A stretch of 64,000 bases of DNA from contig JAJEKV010000028.1 in NCBI GenBank assembly GCA_021234155.1, positions 5,709,637 to 5,773,636 of the forward strand, read 5' to 3'. Positions within the stretch are counted from its first letter, which is position 1. Each line of letters begins with the position of its first letter. Source of the stretch: Isoetes taiwanensis. Its lineage: Eukaryota > Streptophyta > Lycopodiopsida > Isoetales > Isoetaceae. Below, in pieces: positions 42,884-53,218 of the stretch. The notes under the pieces were generated by a model. It made no database searches, had not been told where the DNA came from, and was given only the letters and a program-made list of their open reading frames with translations. Both the position numbers and the translations under genes were made by a program.

Positions 42884-43266
42884 ATGGAAATAGTCGACAG
42901 CATGATAGAAAACCCAGGACAGGTGCCAATGCCGGCAGATGTGGTGCCTTTTGATATGAAGACGAAGAAGGTGTTGATGTGGAATAAACTTGAAGATTTA
43001 AGCGGCAACCTCGATATTCACTTCATGATAATAGATGGCCCGATTCAGTGGAGGCTTGAAGGTTTGATCGAGTCAAGCACAAAAAGCGGAAATCGGTTAT
43101 TCTATAGATCGTATTGATCGAAATTGCCGATTCCTCGGTGGCTCCACAAATGGCAGAAATTAGTCGAAATCGGTAGCTCAATGAATGACATGGGAAAGAC
43201 ATTCCTGTACAAAAGGTATTTTATGTTCCACACATATGCGTTCAAATCGGCGCCAGCGTTTCGCTA
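42884..43266 (+). pseudogene. open piece with one internal stop, unknown
   Basis: It starts MEIVDSMIENPGQVPMPADV, goes on PFDMKTKKVLMWNKLEDLSG and ends the first part FYRSY with TGA at 43115-43117. The same frame continues SKLPIPRWLHKWQKLVEIGS and FLYKRYFMFHTYAF to a stop at 43266. A single stop splits an otherwise open frame of 127 codons. The GC-rich motif at 43236-43255 falls in the last codons. Family unknown. Confidence 0.4.
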
Positions 43267-43392
43267 ATCGTATTCACAAGAAAGCGCTACCGGCGATTTC
43301 TTCATATGGCTGCGATTTTCTAAATCGTGATGGCAAAAACGGCGCTGGCGCTTTTTTATGTTGTTATTTGTGTGGACGGATTTACAAAGAAA

Positions 43393-43438
43393 CGGCGCTG
43401 GCGCGAATTCTTCATCATGAAGAAATCGCCAGCGCCGG
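43393..43438. repeat. 46-bp imperfect palindrome built from two GC motifs
   Basis: CGGCGCTGGCG (43393-43403) pairs with CGCCAGCGCCG (43427-43437), and the centre TTCTTCATCATGAAGAA is itself a palindrome with a single central base. Only three bases in the arms fail to pair. Similar GC cores recur from 39.8 to 47.2 kb. Confidence 0.85.
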
Positions 43439-43439
43439 T

Positions 43440-44566
43440 TTTGTAAATAATATGATTAAGCAAAAACTTGGCGTTTATATGTTACTTTCCGCGACTGTTT
43501 ATTTTTTTATCTAACGGCCCATATTTTGCAAACCAGAGGTGGATGTGGGTTCGCGTGCACGCCAGAACCAATGGATCGAATATGGAAAACCAATGCCCAC
43601 TCGCGGACAAAGGGGCAATCTAAGAGTGTCAATTCAAATTACTAGAAAGGATTAATCTTGTGCCAAACCATAATACAGACAAGAACAAGGCCACTAGATC
43701 AAAGAAGAAAAAGGGGATGCACAAAAGTCGGGCACGAAGAGCAAACGGTGCCAAAAGATGCCCGCAAGATTGTTTTTTCTTGACCGTATGGGAAAAGTGG
43801 AACTAATTTTGGGACGCCTATTCGGAAAAAGAAGTTGCCGATTCGTTATGGCGGGGTTTCTCCAAGAAGATACGCCTATTTTGATATAGGTATCACGTAA
43901 ATGAGAAAGGCACAAGGATTGGATGATGCAGAATTAATCTCTGTTTCTAGATAGTTGCATCGGAAAGGAAGTTATCTACAAGAAAACGTCTGCGAAGAAA
44001 GCACTTGACATCTTTCAAGATGCATGCGAATCGATAAAGAATATGAAAGTCCCAAAAAAGTCATTGTGGTGAAGAACCGCAAAGGCTCTCGAGACATGAT
44101 GTTATCGAGAGATAGGCTTAATGCAAAAGTACAACGTATCTAATGATGACATTAAGAAATATGTATTTTGGTCAAAAGATTTTGTGAAGCAAAGAAAAGG
44201 CGAAGAATGTGGCAACTCTTAAGGGGATTCACATCTAAAAGTTGCGTCGACCTAAAAAGAAAAGTTGCTTTGGTGAAGAAGAAGGCAAGAGAGCGAGTCT
44301 CCCTTTTTCTATAAGGTGTCCTTTGGTTATAAGTGTGCCATGCCGGAGGTAGGTGAAGGGCCAACCGACATCACTCTATTTGTTCTTGATAGCCGTGGCA
44401 CGAGATGGACACAGGGATGATTACAAAGACCTTCTTCAACACATGCGGTGGTTTGACGACCGAGATGCATTATACTATCGTGACGGTTTGCCCTCCAGAC
44501 ATTTCCACGCATATGCACTAGTGCGCAAATGATGTCAATGCATTAAAGTGATGAGGCAAGCAAAGG
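43440..44566 (+). other. decayed coding-like stretch of the element
   Basis: Short readable pieces occur in changing frames, such as RGQRGNLRVSIQITRKD, MPARLFFL, KSIKNMKVPKK and GPTDITLFVLDSRGTRW. They look like the remains of one or more exons, but I recognise no family. No ORF exceeds 75 codons on the plus strand here. Confidence 0.35.
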
Positions 44567-44857
44567 ATGATAGATGAAAACAAAGATAGTGAGTTTAGTG
44601 AAAGTAAGATCTCACATGTGCTAGTCCTTATGATAGCCATTATGGATGATAAAGAATATGAAAGACTCAAGGGGAAACCAGAAGGTGAGAAGATTGCTTG
44701 GCAGTGCTATCGGCTAGATGAACCCCTATTGAAGAATGTTTTTTATAGCCGAATCCAATTGCGAAGACAAAGGGAAAGGGACTGTAGATGTGGATGTGGA
44801 CCTGGGCCGAAGAGGAAGAGGAAGAGGAAGAAGAAAACTGGTCGACCTCGTCCTTAA
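44567..44857 (+). CDS. 96-codon ORF with a basic tail, unknown
   Basis: It reads DSEFSESKISHVLVLMIAIM, then DDKEYERLKGKPEGEKIAWQ, RLDEPLLKNVFYSR and a basic end CRCGCGPGPKRKRKRKKK followed by TGRPRP. The KRKRKRKKK run is a likely nuclear localisation signal, and GRPRP resembles an AT-hook. It could be the C-terminus of a nuclear element protein. No family is recognised. Confidence 0.4.
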   Translation: MIDENKDSEFSESKISHVLVLMIAIMDDKEYERLKGKPEGEKIAWQCYRLDEPLLKNVFYSRIQLRRQRERDCRCGCGPGPKRKRKRKKKTGRPRP

Positions 44858-45041
44858 TTCACCAATCAAGTATGAGCTATCGGCGCATAAGGGAGGCTGA
44901 ATAAGCACGGGTTTTCTTTGGCCCTTCGAAGTTTTCTCGATTGAAGCCTTCCGCCCGTTAGAGTCTACGTGTTGGGAGTTTCATGTTGCCCGAGGTTATG
45001 TCGGGCGGGAAGCTACGAAGCTAGCTAGGAAATGCCAAAGT

Positions 45042-45521
45042 GTGGTCTCGATGGTCAAGCCAAGGACTTCCCCTCGATATTTTTTCGAGAAAGTGCTAGA
45101 GGTGGCACCTAGGGGTCCGCTAGGTAGTGCAAAAAATAAAGCTTCCAGCTCTAAGTCCAGCTTACCTGCAGATCTGGCTGCAGAGCGGGAAGAAATGAGA
45201 AAGCATATAGAGGGCATAAAGAAGAATATCGACAAGCAACAGCTTAACTATGCGGCCGAGAGCGTGCCTATCCTTCCAATCACATTGGAAAATCCGACAG
45301 AAGTGGATGTAGGTAACGCAAACGAAGAAGACAAAATCCTAGATGATACAGTGGATTCGGAAAGCTCGAGTCAGGTTAGCATAAAGAGTAATGAAGTATC
45401 AACCATAGTTCAAACACTAAGTGATGTGGTCGCTACCGCGCATCGAAGACAGGCAGTAGGAGTAAGCTCATCATTGCGGATGTTGAACAGGAACCTTAAA
45501 GGTATGTTATTCAAACAATGA
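45042..45521 (+). CDS. 159-residue unknown protein with coiled-coil stretch
   Basis: Uninterrupted from ATG to TGA. It opens MVSMVKPRTSPRYFFEKVLE, followed by a helical ADLAAEREEMRKHIEGIKKN segment likely to form a coiled coil, an acidic part (NEEDKILDDTVDSESSSQVS) and a helical end (IVQTLSDVVATAHRRQAVGV). Three hairpin motifs follow directly after the stop (45524-45620). Unknown family; possibly an accessory protein of the TIR element. Confidence 0.5.
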   Translation: MVSMVKPRTSPRYFFEKVLEVAPRGPLGSAKNKASSSKSSLPADLAAEREEMRKHIEGIKKNIDKQQLNYAAESVPILPITLENPTEVDVGNANEEDKILDDTVDSESSSQVSIKSNEVSTIVQTLSDVVATAHRRQAVGVSSSLRMLNRNLKGMLFKQ

Positions 45522-45622
45522 AAATCGCGGCCAGCGCCGATTTCAATTCTTCAAACAATTGAAAATCGCCGGCGCCGATTTCAATTATTCCAAGCAAATT
45601 GAAAATCGCGCCAAGCGATTTC
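45522..45622. repeat. three tandem hairpin motifs (unit about 37 bp)
   Basis: Each unit has GAAAATCG, a GC-rich core and CGATTTCAATT: core GCGGCCAGCG at 45524-45545, CCGGCG at 45565-45582, and CGCCAAG at 45603-45620. The arms (GAAAATCG / CGATTTC) pair in each unit while the core changes, which suggests that the dyad is what is conserved. The position just after a stop codon would also fit a transcript-end structure. Confidence 0.8.
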
Positions 45623-45649
45623 AATTTCTTTCTCCTTGTCTCACAAGTG

Positions 45650-45885
45650 TGTGCTTTATTATTACGCACCTAATCCAGTTTCCTCCAAAATTCGGTGTTC
45701 GATTTGAATGGAGTGCTCGCAAAACGTTACCTAAAGCACAATTTCCTTTATCATGGTATGAACAAAACCATTTGAGACATATACTGAAATGGGTATATCC
45801 GCCGTCATCTGAAGGAGATGTTAGACCAAGCTTTCTTTTTATTTGTTGCAGGCAATTTGGTCGCCGATGGAGAATAGAAATATAG
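45650..45885 (+). other. exon-like open piece, unknown
   Basis: In a frame of 108 codons, the part after 45650 reads FIITHLIQFPPKFGVRFEWS, ARKTLPKAQFPLSWYEQNH and LRHILKWVYPPSSEGDVR and ends near a TTTGTTGCAG (an acceptor-like site). The first part of that frame runs through the hairpins and is doubtful. Family unknown. Confidence 0.35.
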
Positions 45886-46063
45886 GAAGTTTTGAGAGTA
45901 GTTCCCGAAGTTACATAGAGATTGGGCATCCGCATTTGGGATCGAGCAAATGTAAGTCATTCAATAACCCAAAGGATCCCAGTAAAAAAAAATATTTGTG
46001 AAATGCTTGAGCGACATGATGGATGACTTGGGCATGCTCAGGAGAAGGAAGACATCATTATAG

Positions 46064-46258
46064 TTGATGATGACGCTCGGAAGTGTTGCTTCAATCAATC
46101 CACAAATACCACTAAATCCACCATCCTATCATCCCGAGGATTTTGACAAAGATGACTTCCTCGCTCGCTTTGTCAAAGATCTTGCAAGAAATAGCTACAG
46201 GAAAAAGGTCAAGAGATACAAACACTATACCCAGAACTTAATCGGACAGGGAAATTGA
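46064..46258 (+). CDS. 64-codon ORF, unknown
   Basis: It reads SINPQIPLNPPSYHPEDFDK, DDFLARFVKDLARNSYRKKV and KRYKHYTQNLIGQGN to a TGA. The FLARFVKDLA.NSYRKK segment is helical and basic. It is likely the last exon of an element gene; no start is certain. Downstream (46259-47165) I see only AT-rich sequence with two more GC motifs (46846-46865 and 47150-47160), and nothing I can name. Confidence 0.35.
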   Translation: MMMTLGSVASINPQIPLNPPSYHPEDFDKDDFLARFVKDLARNSYRKKVKRYKHYTQNLIGQGN

Positions 46259-47165
46259 GGACCTAGAGAAGATCGTTCTAGAAAGGGAACTTTTGATATA
46301 TATATATATGTATACGTGAAATACACTTTCAAAAAAGTTTTGAATATGAAATATACTTTACACCAACCTCTTTCGAATATATATTGTGTTCTTATATCAG
46401 CATTATTGGTTACGTATGGCGTATTGTTCTTTTATATTACGTGTATGGTTTGCTATACTTGCAATAATTTGTATGTATATACCGTCAATAATTTAGGTGT
46501 CTATAAATACGTATGCATGAAATTGGCAAACCATCGGCCGGGCTTCCTTCCGCTACGTTGTTATTATGGCACATTCTATTACCCGCGGGATGAACCACGC
46601 AGACCTCTGCGTGTGCCGCGAAGCTAGAAATAGAACTCGTGGACTGGCTTGATGTCGTTGCTATGAATCCCGGCCCGCTTCTATCCTGATCCCTTTGATG
46701 TTGTAATCCATCTTATATGGAATCCGTGAGCATGGTTTGTTCATGATCGAAAGGATCTCAGCACCGCCTGCAGCGCCTGTCGACGATGATTCGGATTAGT
46801 TTTTAAAGTTTATGTTCCACTATAATACGTTATTTATGGGAATAAAATCGCGCCACGCGCGATTTGACCCTTCAAAATCTCTCGTTCAGAAGCAACTTGC
46901 TTTGTCGTTATTTATTCAGTAAAACACTACAATTTCAATGTTTAGATTTCGTTGTCGTCGGTGATTGTACGAATTAATAAGCAATTTCCTACTTTTTATA
47001 TTGCCAACATTCTTTCATAATATGGGTCATTTGGACCGAATATTTGGATGCCCTTGCATTTCAACATAAAATGCATCTTCCTAGCCCGAAAATGAACTCA
47101 GTGCAAAAGTGTGGTTAATTCAATATAATGGTCAATAAATAGCTTATACGGCGCGATTTTGGAAT

Positions 47166-47196
47166 AGACATAATCCCAATTTAATTGAATGATGGT
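47166..47196 (-). repeat. right terminal inverted repeat (31 bp)
   Basis: Exact reverse complement of 35121-35151. The GC motif CGGCGCGATTTT stands 5 bp inside it. Right flank: TACAAGCCATTATATAAGG. Confidence 0.88.
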
Positions 47197-48128
47197 TACA
47201 AGCCATTATATAAGGCTCTTCTCCATTCGGGATGGGTTATGGGCGTCTTTTCACAGCAGCACTTCTTCCATTCTCATTGCTTCCTTCCCTTCCCGCCTTG
47301 CTTGTTAGGGGCGCGCGTCGTTTATTCACATATGTTTGTTCGTGCACTCTTTGTTGTTATTCACCTTGGGTGTTGCTATAATACTGTTTTTCTTTTATGC
47401 CGCATTATTCACCACCTGCGGGTGATGCTGTTTATTTCCACCTCGAGGGTGACGCATATTTCTTTTCACATGGTTGTTCTCCACCTGTTGGGTCGCTTTT
47501 CTCCACCCTACGGGTGATGCTATCTCCACCTGCGGGTGATGCTGTTTATTTCCACCTCGAGGGTGACACATATTTCTTTTCCCATGATTGTTCTCCACCC
47601 GTTGGGTGACGCTTTTCTCCACCCTACGGGTGATGCTATCTCCTTTTTTGCTATGTTCTTTTTCATATATTTTCATCGCTCATATCGTTGAAGGCTTGTT
47701 GTTGTGCGACTTGCCTCGTCACTGCCATGCATGTTTCATTTCTCTAACCATTCACGGGTGTTTCTTAGGGTTCTTTGTGTTGCTTGCAGGTTTTACGCCG
47801 TCTTCTGGGGTCCTGCTATTTTTTGGTTCGCCATCAACCTATCTCCTTCGGTTCTCCAGGCAACACATTCAAGGTTGTTGGCGACCATTTCTCATTAGGG
47901 TTTTCCTCGAAAACCCGAAAGGGTGGGGTTTTTTTTATCCCGATGAGAAGTTGTCGACATTACCCTTCTATACTGCCTGTGCACATTTCTTTTTTTTCCG
48001 GGGTAGCCCGATATTGTTCCTATGGTCGGCTACCCCTCTCTATTCTTCAAACATTGTATACTGCTGTTGTGATGAATGACAAGCCTATCGGCCAGTTTTG
48101 TATCTCTTGCGAGTCCCTTTCCAGAATA
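47197..48128 (+). repeat. D repeat, right copy, with CACC...GGTG hairpin tandem
   Basis: This begins right after the right TIR with a TATATAAGG box (about 47208), a pyrimidine-rich leader, then a tandem of two units of about 120 bp (47411-47525 and 47526-47640) containing short palindromes CACCTGCGGGTG, CACCTCGAGGGTG, CACCCTACGGGTG. It ends TTGCGAGTCCCTTTCCAGAAT where R4 starts. The last third matches the D copy at 34820-35076. The open frames here, up to 163 codons, read through low-complexity pyrimidine sequence and I do not call them genes. Confidence 0.7.
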
Positions 48129-48829
48129 ACCAGAACCAATGATAGTAATCCATGACTGAACAATATGAAAAATATCTATTATTGAGAATAATATCAACAT
48201 TTGTAGACAATAATATTTGTTGCAAATAACCACATAATCTTACCATTCTCTATAAAAACCCCATTTCCTATCATCAACTTTCTATAAAATCCCAATTCGG
48301 GACGAAGTTCCCTGTGGATTGAAACAGAGAAAGGCAGTCACGACGGGATTATACTAATCTATCATGACCATTATTCTGTGTCCAGACACTGCATCTAGAA
48401 GTTCTAAGATGTCACATCCAGTTCCTGTATTACTGCCCTGGATACTGTATACATTAGATAAAACTTGTCATTTCTAGCAGAAACTTTACAAATCATGTTA
48501 AGAAATGCTTTTTCCATTTTAAATATATATTCTTCTCAAATAAAGATTTTTATTTACTATTACTTCCAAAATTTAGTTTGAAATAATTTGATTGACGTCC
48601 AAAACGTTAGCACAGAGTGTCTCAAAGATGCCTTGCATAACATTTGAATTTCTAAAATGTGGAATATTGTTCCTACGATTACCTCAAAGAATGAAAAGCT
48701 ACGAAAGCAAAATCCTCAAGGTTAAGCCATCCTACTCGCCCAATAAGGTCAATCATCGAACTGTAATGCTCCCCAGTTGGGGTCATGTGGTGGTGCTTAT
48801 GGAAAGAAAAAATGAGAAGCATAAATAAT

Positions 48830-49060
48830 TGAGTTTGTGTGGCTACAAGATGAGATTATTGATATAGAAATGATGGCATTTGGCCTAGTCCCACCATCCT
48901 TCATTCTAAATAAAAGTTCCATGGATTTTTGTATACTCTGATACTGCAAATTGCTCCAATTACTGCATTCCATGAGATGATACCCGATTTGTCTAATCTT
49001 TGAAACAACACATGAAAGGCTTCCATATTTCCATATCTACTATACATACTGATGAGAAAG
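48830..49060 (-). pseudogene. PPR gene fragment (first in R4)
   Basis: Mirror of the fragment at 10905-11220. On the minus strand it reads CFLISMYSRYGNMEAFHVLF, SGIISWNAVIGAI, a frame change, then the KDGGTRPNAI-like second motif. It is interrupted and without ends. Confidence 0.7.
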
Positions 49061-51509
49061 CATAGGTCCAAATAGATAGTGGACAGGATTGTTAACAAGT
49101 TTGAAAATAAATATATTATACTAGATCCAGATCTGAGACATCTCTGCATAGCTTTAGGGGATATACTCCAACTAGTAGACTATCTTAAGAGCATACCAAA
49201 GATCCGCATAAGCTTATTTACAATTAAGAACCATGGCTCCAGCAAGCATCACATCTTTATGCCAATAGTTAGACCTTAAAAAAATTTTAAATACCACGAA
49301 ATACAATAGACTTCTAAGTCGTGTCTAGCAATTTAAGTAGAGCCGCCACTATATGACCGGATTTATAGAGTAGCTTCAGATCTTTATGAGCAATTATCTA
49401 GATCTGACATTTTCTAAACATTTTATAACCAATATCAAATGTACCACATGCATAGCAATCAAGTGCATAGAACTCTTAGCACGATATTCCACGCTAGAGT
49501 AAAACATAATGTAACATTATTTCATGCAAGAGACTTGACCAAATTATAGTTAAAAGAACCTGATAATTCGATTTGGAATCATGGTCCTTGTAGCCAGCTT
49601 CTGGATCTAGTTAAATCTTCTGTATTGCATCATTTATGTCTGGAGTTTGCATAGATCCATCATCCTTGTTAGGATCTTCCTTCTAGCATTTTCATCTTCA
49701 GATATGCTACTAGGAATTACAGTGAGAGTTGCCGGCCCCTTATTCCCTTCCTAATGCTAGAAGGATTCTTAGCATTTTCAACAGTGGAACCATGCTTCCC
49801 AATACACAATAGCAGCTTCCGGATGCATTCATCTTCTCATCAGCTAATCGTTTTTTAGTAACCATGTGCATAACTCCTTTCTTACATGCCATCATAATCA
49901 AAACCCTAAAGCCTATTGCCGGATCTGAATCTCTTTGAGTCCTGGAGCTTATTCCCATGGAATAAATAAGCCAATTCTAGGGTCTGCAGTCATTACCGAC
50001 AGTTCTTAAGGAGCCTTTAGTTTTTTTCAGATTTTTACCTGTATTTCCAGCTTATCATTCTCAAAACTTAGTCGTCCAAGCAGGTAATGTACTGGAAACC
50101 CATCCTGATGGTCTTCTTAGAGTATATCTGTAGTTAGGTCACGTAGATGCAAAAAATTCCAATTCAAAAGTCGTGTGCATATTTATATTTTTGCTACTAT
50201 AATTACCTTGTAAGTTAAAGATAGCATAGTGCCATGTTAGCGACCCATATGCCACGTATTTTCCACTTATTTGCAACTCAAAGTTAGCCCAGGCAATTTT
50301 TGAACATGGAATAAGTGGTTGTGCACGCCTAAGTAATTTGAACAATTTCTAGTCACCCTAGAGTAGTGATGTGATATTCAAAAGTTCAATCTCTTGTTGC
50401 CACTTTAATTTCTTGCTTCAATTTCAAGTTCCCATAACCTATAATGTTTTTTTGTCATATCTTGCTATGAGTACAGTTTGGAGCCTTAAGGCAAATATCA
50501 GCAAAGTGTACTAGCCTTAATCTTCTTTTCTGATCAACAGCTCAGGCTACGGCCATGCATTTGTTTGAGTTCTCAAAGCATCGAGCTTAAAATTAGGTTA
50601 AGAACCCATGCTAAAAAAAAATTAATGTTCATAATACTCCTTCAATGCAAACTTTGGCATGTCCGCTTACACAATTACTCCCATACAGCTCATGGTCTAA
50701 TAAGTGCACAAATGTAACAGCAGTGTAAATAAATGCATTCCATCATAATGTGCCTTTTTGTTTTTAATAAAAAAAAAAGAAAAAAAGAAAAAGAAAAAGG
50801 GGAGACTTTGTGCACACTCTATACTTACCTCTCCAATATTGAAGTAATAATATATTGGATTTAGATAGATAGATAATAACCACAACTAGTGATAGCAATC
50901 CACAGTTGAACAATACAAAAAATATCTATTATTGAGAACAATATCAACAACATTTGTAGACAATAATATTTGTTGTAAATAACCACGTAATCTTACCATT
51001 ATCTATAAAAGCCCCATTCCCTATCATCAATTTCCTATAAAATCCCAATTCGGGACCAAGTTCCCTATGGATTCAGACAGAGAAAGGCAGTCACAATAGG
51101 ATTATGCTAATCCATAATGACCATTATTCTGTGTCCAGACATCGCATCTAGAAGTTCTAAGATGTCACATCCAATTCTTGTATTGTTGCCCCGAATACTG
51201 TACACATTAGATGAAACTTTCATGTTAGGAAATGCATTTTCCATTTCAAATATATATTCTTCTCAAATAAAGATTTTTATTTACTATTACTTCCAAAATT
51301 TAGTTTGAGATAATTTGATTGAGACACCCAAAATGTTAGCAAAGAGTGACAAAGAACAGACCATATACCTCTGTAAAATTCCTTGCATAACATTTGAATT
51401 TCTAAAATGTGTAATATTCCTCCTATGATTACCACAAAGAATGCAAAGCTACGAAAGTAAAATCCTCAGTAATGTCAAGCCATCCTACTCGCCCTAAAAA
51501 TAACAAAGA

Positions 51510-51840
51510 GACGCAATAGTAATTAAGTCTGTGTGGCTACAAGATGAGATTATTGATATAAAAATGATGACATTTCACCTAATCCCATTATCCTTCATTC
51601 CAAATAAAAGTTTCATGGATTTTTGTATATTGTCATTCTATAAATGTGCTACAATTACTGTGTTCCATGAGATGATATTCGATTTGTCTAATCTTTGAAA
51701 CAACACATGCAAGGCTTCCATATTTCCATATCTACCATACATATTGATGAGAGAGTTTCTAATAATAACCTGAGAATCAACCCCATATTTTACAATAGAG
51801 CAACAAATTAGCTTATCAATTTGCAACATCTCTAGATTAG
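51510..51840 (-). pseudogene. PPR gene fragment (second in R4)
   Basis: Mirror of 2298-2600. It reads DKLICCSIVKYGVDSQVIIR, NSLINMYGRYGNMEALHVLF and SNIISWNTVIVAHL. It lacks the TT insertion that shifts the frame at 2395, so that lesion arose in the left copy after duplication. A stop follows the second motif. Confidence 0.75.
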
Positions 51841-52513
51841 CAGAAGCATCTAGAATGCCAATGATCTAGCATCTAGATCAGTAGATTAGGAGAAAGAAGC
51901 ATCTAGCATCTTTTGTTGTACAATATTCTTGAATCCATTATTGTTATTGCTCCATTATTGTTATGCCATCGTTTAATATAATCATTACTGTTATGCCATC
52001 GTTTGATCTGATCATTTGTACTTTCCTTCATGGGTAGAAATTTTTTTGGAGTAATTTTATGGTTCATAGCTGCAGTTCTCCTCCAGGCCAATATGAGTTT
52101 CCTGTTGTGTCAAATGGAAAATGTAAGTTAGTTATTCGATTAACTTGCATATGGTTCAAGTTTTAAATGTTTCTACTTTTGGCTTCGTACACCGTGCATG
52201 TTATTATTTTTTTGGAATTTGAGAAGGCTATTTGTGGTGGTACAATGCATGTGCAAGTCCACTATCCAAGCATCTGCAATTATGAGCATCTATTTTTAGC
52301 CATCATACATGTTGACCTGTTGGAGCCATAAGCACTTCGCATTTTGTTCTATGGTGCGTCTTTGAATCTTATAAATTTATGCTGCAGATTTCTTGACAAT
52401 TTCATGTTTGTATCCTTATTATAGGAACAAACATGTACAAATACGAACATCCCATGTTTTGATCTTATGTAGTGCAGTTTCTGTAGTTCCATATGCTCCT
52501 TCATGTTTTATAG

Positions 52514-52910
52514 GCCTTGAATGGTGTGAAGTGGGGAAAATATTGGAATCGTGTTGTTGTTAGTAGATGCTTAGGAGTGTAATCCTATGTTGTCATTCTA
52601 GACAATGTGGCCATAGAGAAGGGAAGCTATCTTATTCATCTTGCTTGGACTCAATGTGTTACTCTAGCTGTTGCTTATAAGTGTAAGTTCCATGTTGTCA
52701 TTCTAGATGATGAAATCATAGAGAAGGTAAGCTATCTCAATCATTTTTCTCGGTGTTCTTTATAAAGAATCTAAGACTTCATATAAAGCATTGCGTTTAT
52801 AATCCATATAAATCCCTGTGCAGGGACAAATGTTGAAAGCTCTTGGTGCTGAAGTTGCAAGGGTACATTCAGTTTCTATCACACATAAAGATCAATATGA
52901 CGATGATCAG
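52514..52910 (+). pseudogene. cysteine-synthase-like fragment, copy 4
   Basis: The clearest copy. Exon 52514-52726 (71 codons, TATAG acceptor, GAGAAG|GTAAG donor) and exon 52824-52910 (29 codons, TGTGCAG acceptor, ATCAG|GTTCC donor) join in frame. The first reads ALNGVKWGKYWNRVVVSRCL, then a stop, then DNVAIEKGSYLIHLAWTQ, CVTLAVAYKCKFHVV and ILDDEIIEK; the second reads GQMLKALGAEVARV and SVSITHKDQYDDDQ. Upstream and downstream exons of the enzyme (PLP-lysine, C-terminal half) are not found. The in-frame stop at about 52580 disables it. Confidence 0.6.
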
Positions 52911-53218
52911 GTTCCTAGTTTTTTTAGTAGGACTTGCTCTTTCTTTCGACAAGGGATGCTCTTTGCAACCTCTACATAGTGAATGATGCATGAAAGAAGG
53001 AATCTAATACTTCTTATAGATTTTTCGTCCTGCAGAGGTTTCCATGTGTTGCAAAGATGCCAGCAATGTTTTTGCGTAATGGTTGAATTCTTCTTGGGCC
53101 ACTAATTTGCGAATCCATCAAATACGATTTGGAGTTTGAGCTTCTTTTTGCTACCTTCATAAGTATATGCATTTATTTATTTCAAATTCATGCCTCATGA
53201 ATTTGGATATATCTTTAT

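Larger units (their letters stand above)
35121..47196. mobile_element. 12.1-kb interval with 31-bp perfect TIRs: putative DNA transposon
   Basis: The ends are perfect inverted repeats of 31 bp (35121-35151 and 47166-47196). Inside lie a minus-strand DUF7869-type gene in the left third, a central non-coding region with tandem repeats, a poly-pyrimidine tract and a 50-bp palindrome, and plus-strand ORFs of unknown function in the right half. Divergent genes from a central control region with terminal inverted repeats and dispersed internal motifs are the layout of large cut-and-paste transposons. I could not find a convincing target-site duplication (left flank GGGACAAA, right flank TACAAGCC), so the exact ends may lie a few bases away. 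Base decay inside suggests that it is old. Confidence 0.65.
48130..53218 (-). repeat. R repeat copy 4, inverted and uninterrupted
   Basis: This is the reverse complement of R1 (655-4505 plus 10385-11505) with no insertion between the two parts: the junction near 49610-49620 runs straight from the GATGCAAT equivalent of 4500 to the AACTAGATCC equivalent of 10385. It is the most complete R copy and shows what R1 looked like before the 5.9-kb block was placed in it. It contains two PPR fragments and one PLP-enzyme fragment. Confidence 0.88.

Noticed and set aside
35121-47196. CACTA (En/Spm) superfamily membership
   Set aside because: The ends start ACCATC and not CACTA/CACTG, and the left gene has DUF7869-type rather than CACTA-type transposase motifs.
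34820-48128. D repeats as the two LTRs of a retrotransposon
   Set aside because: No TG...CA ends, primer-binding site or polypurine tract, and no gag-pol between them; the copies also differ strongly in length.
47588-48155. Long plus-strand frames (up to 163 codons)
   Set aside because: Hydrophobic and low-complexity, in a pyrimidine-rich D repeat; the related D copy does not keep the frame.
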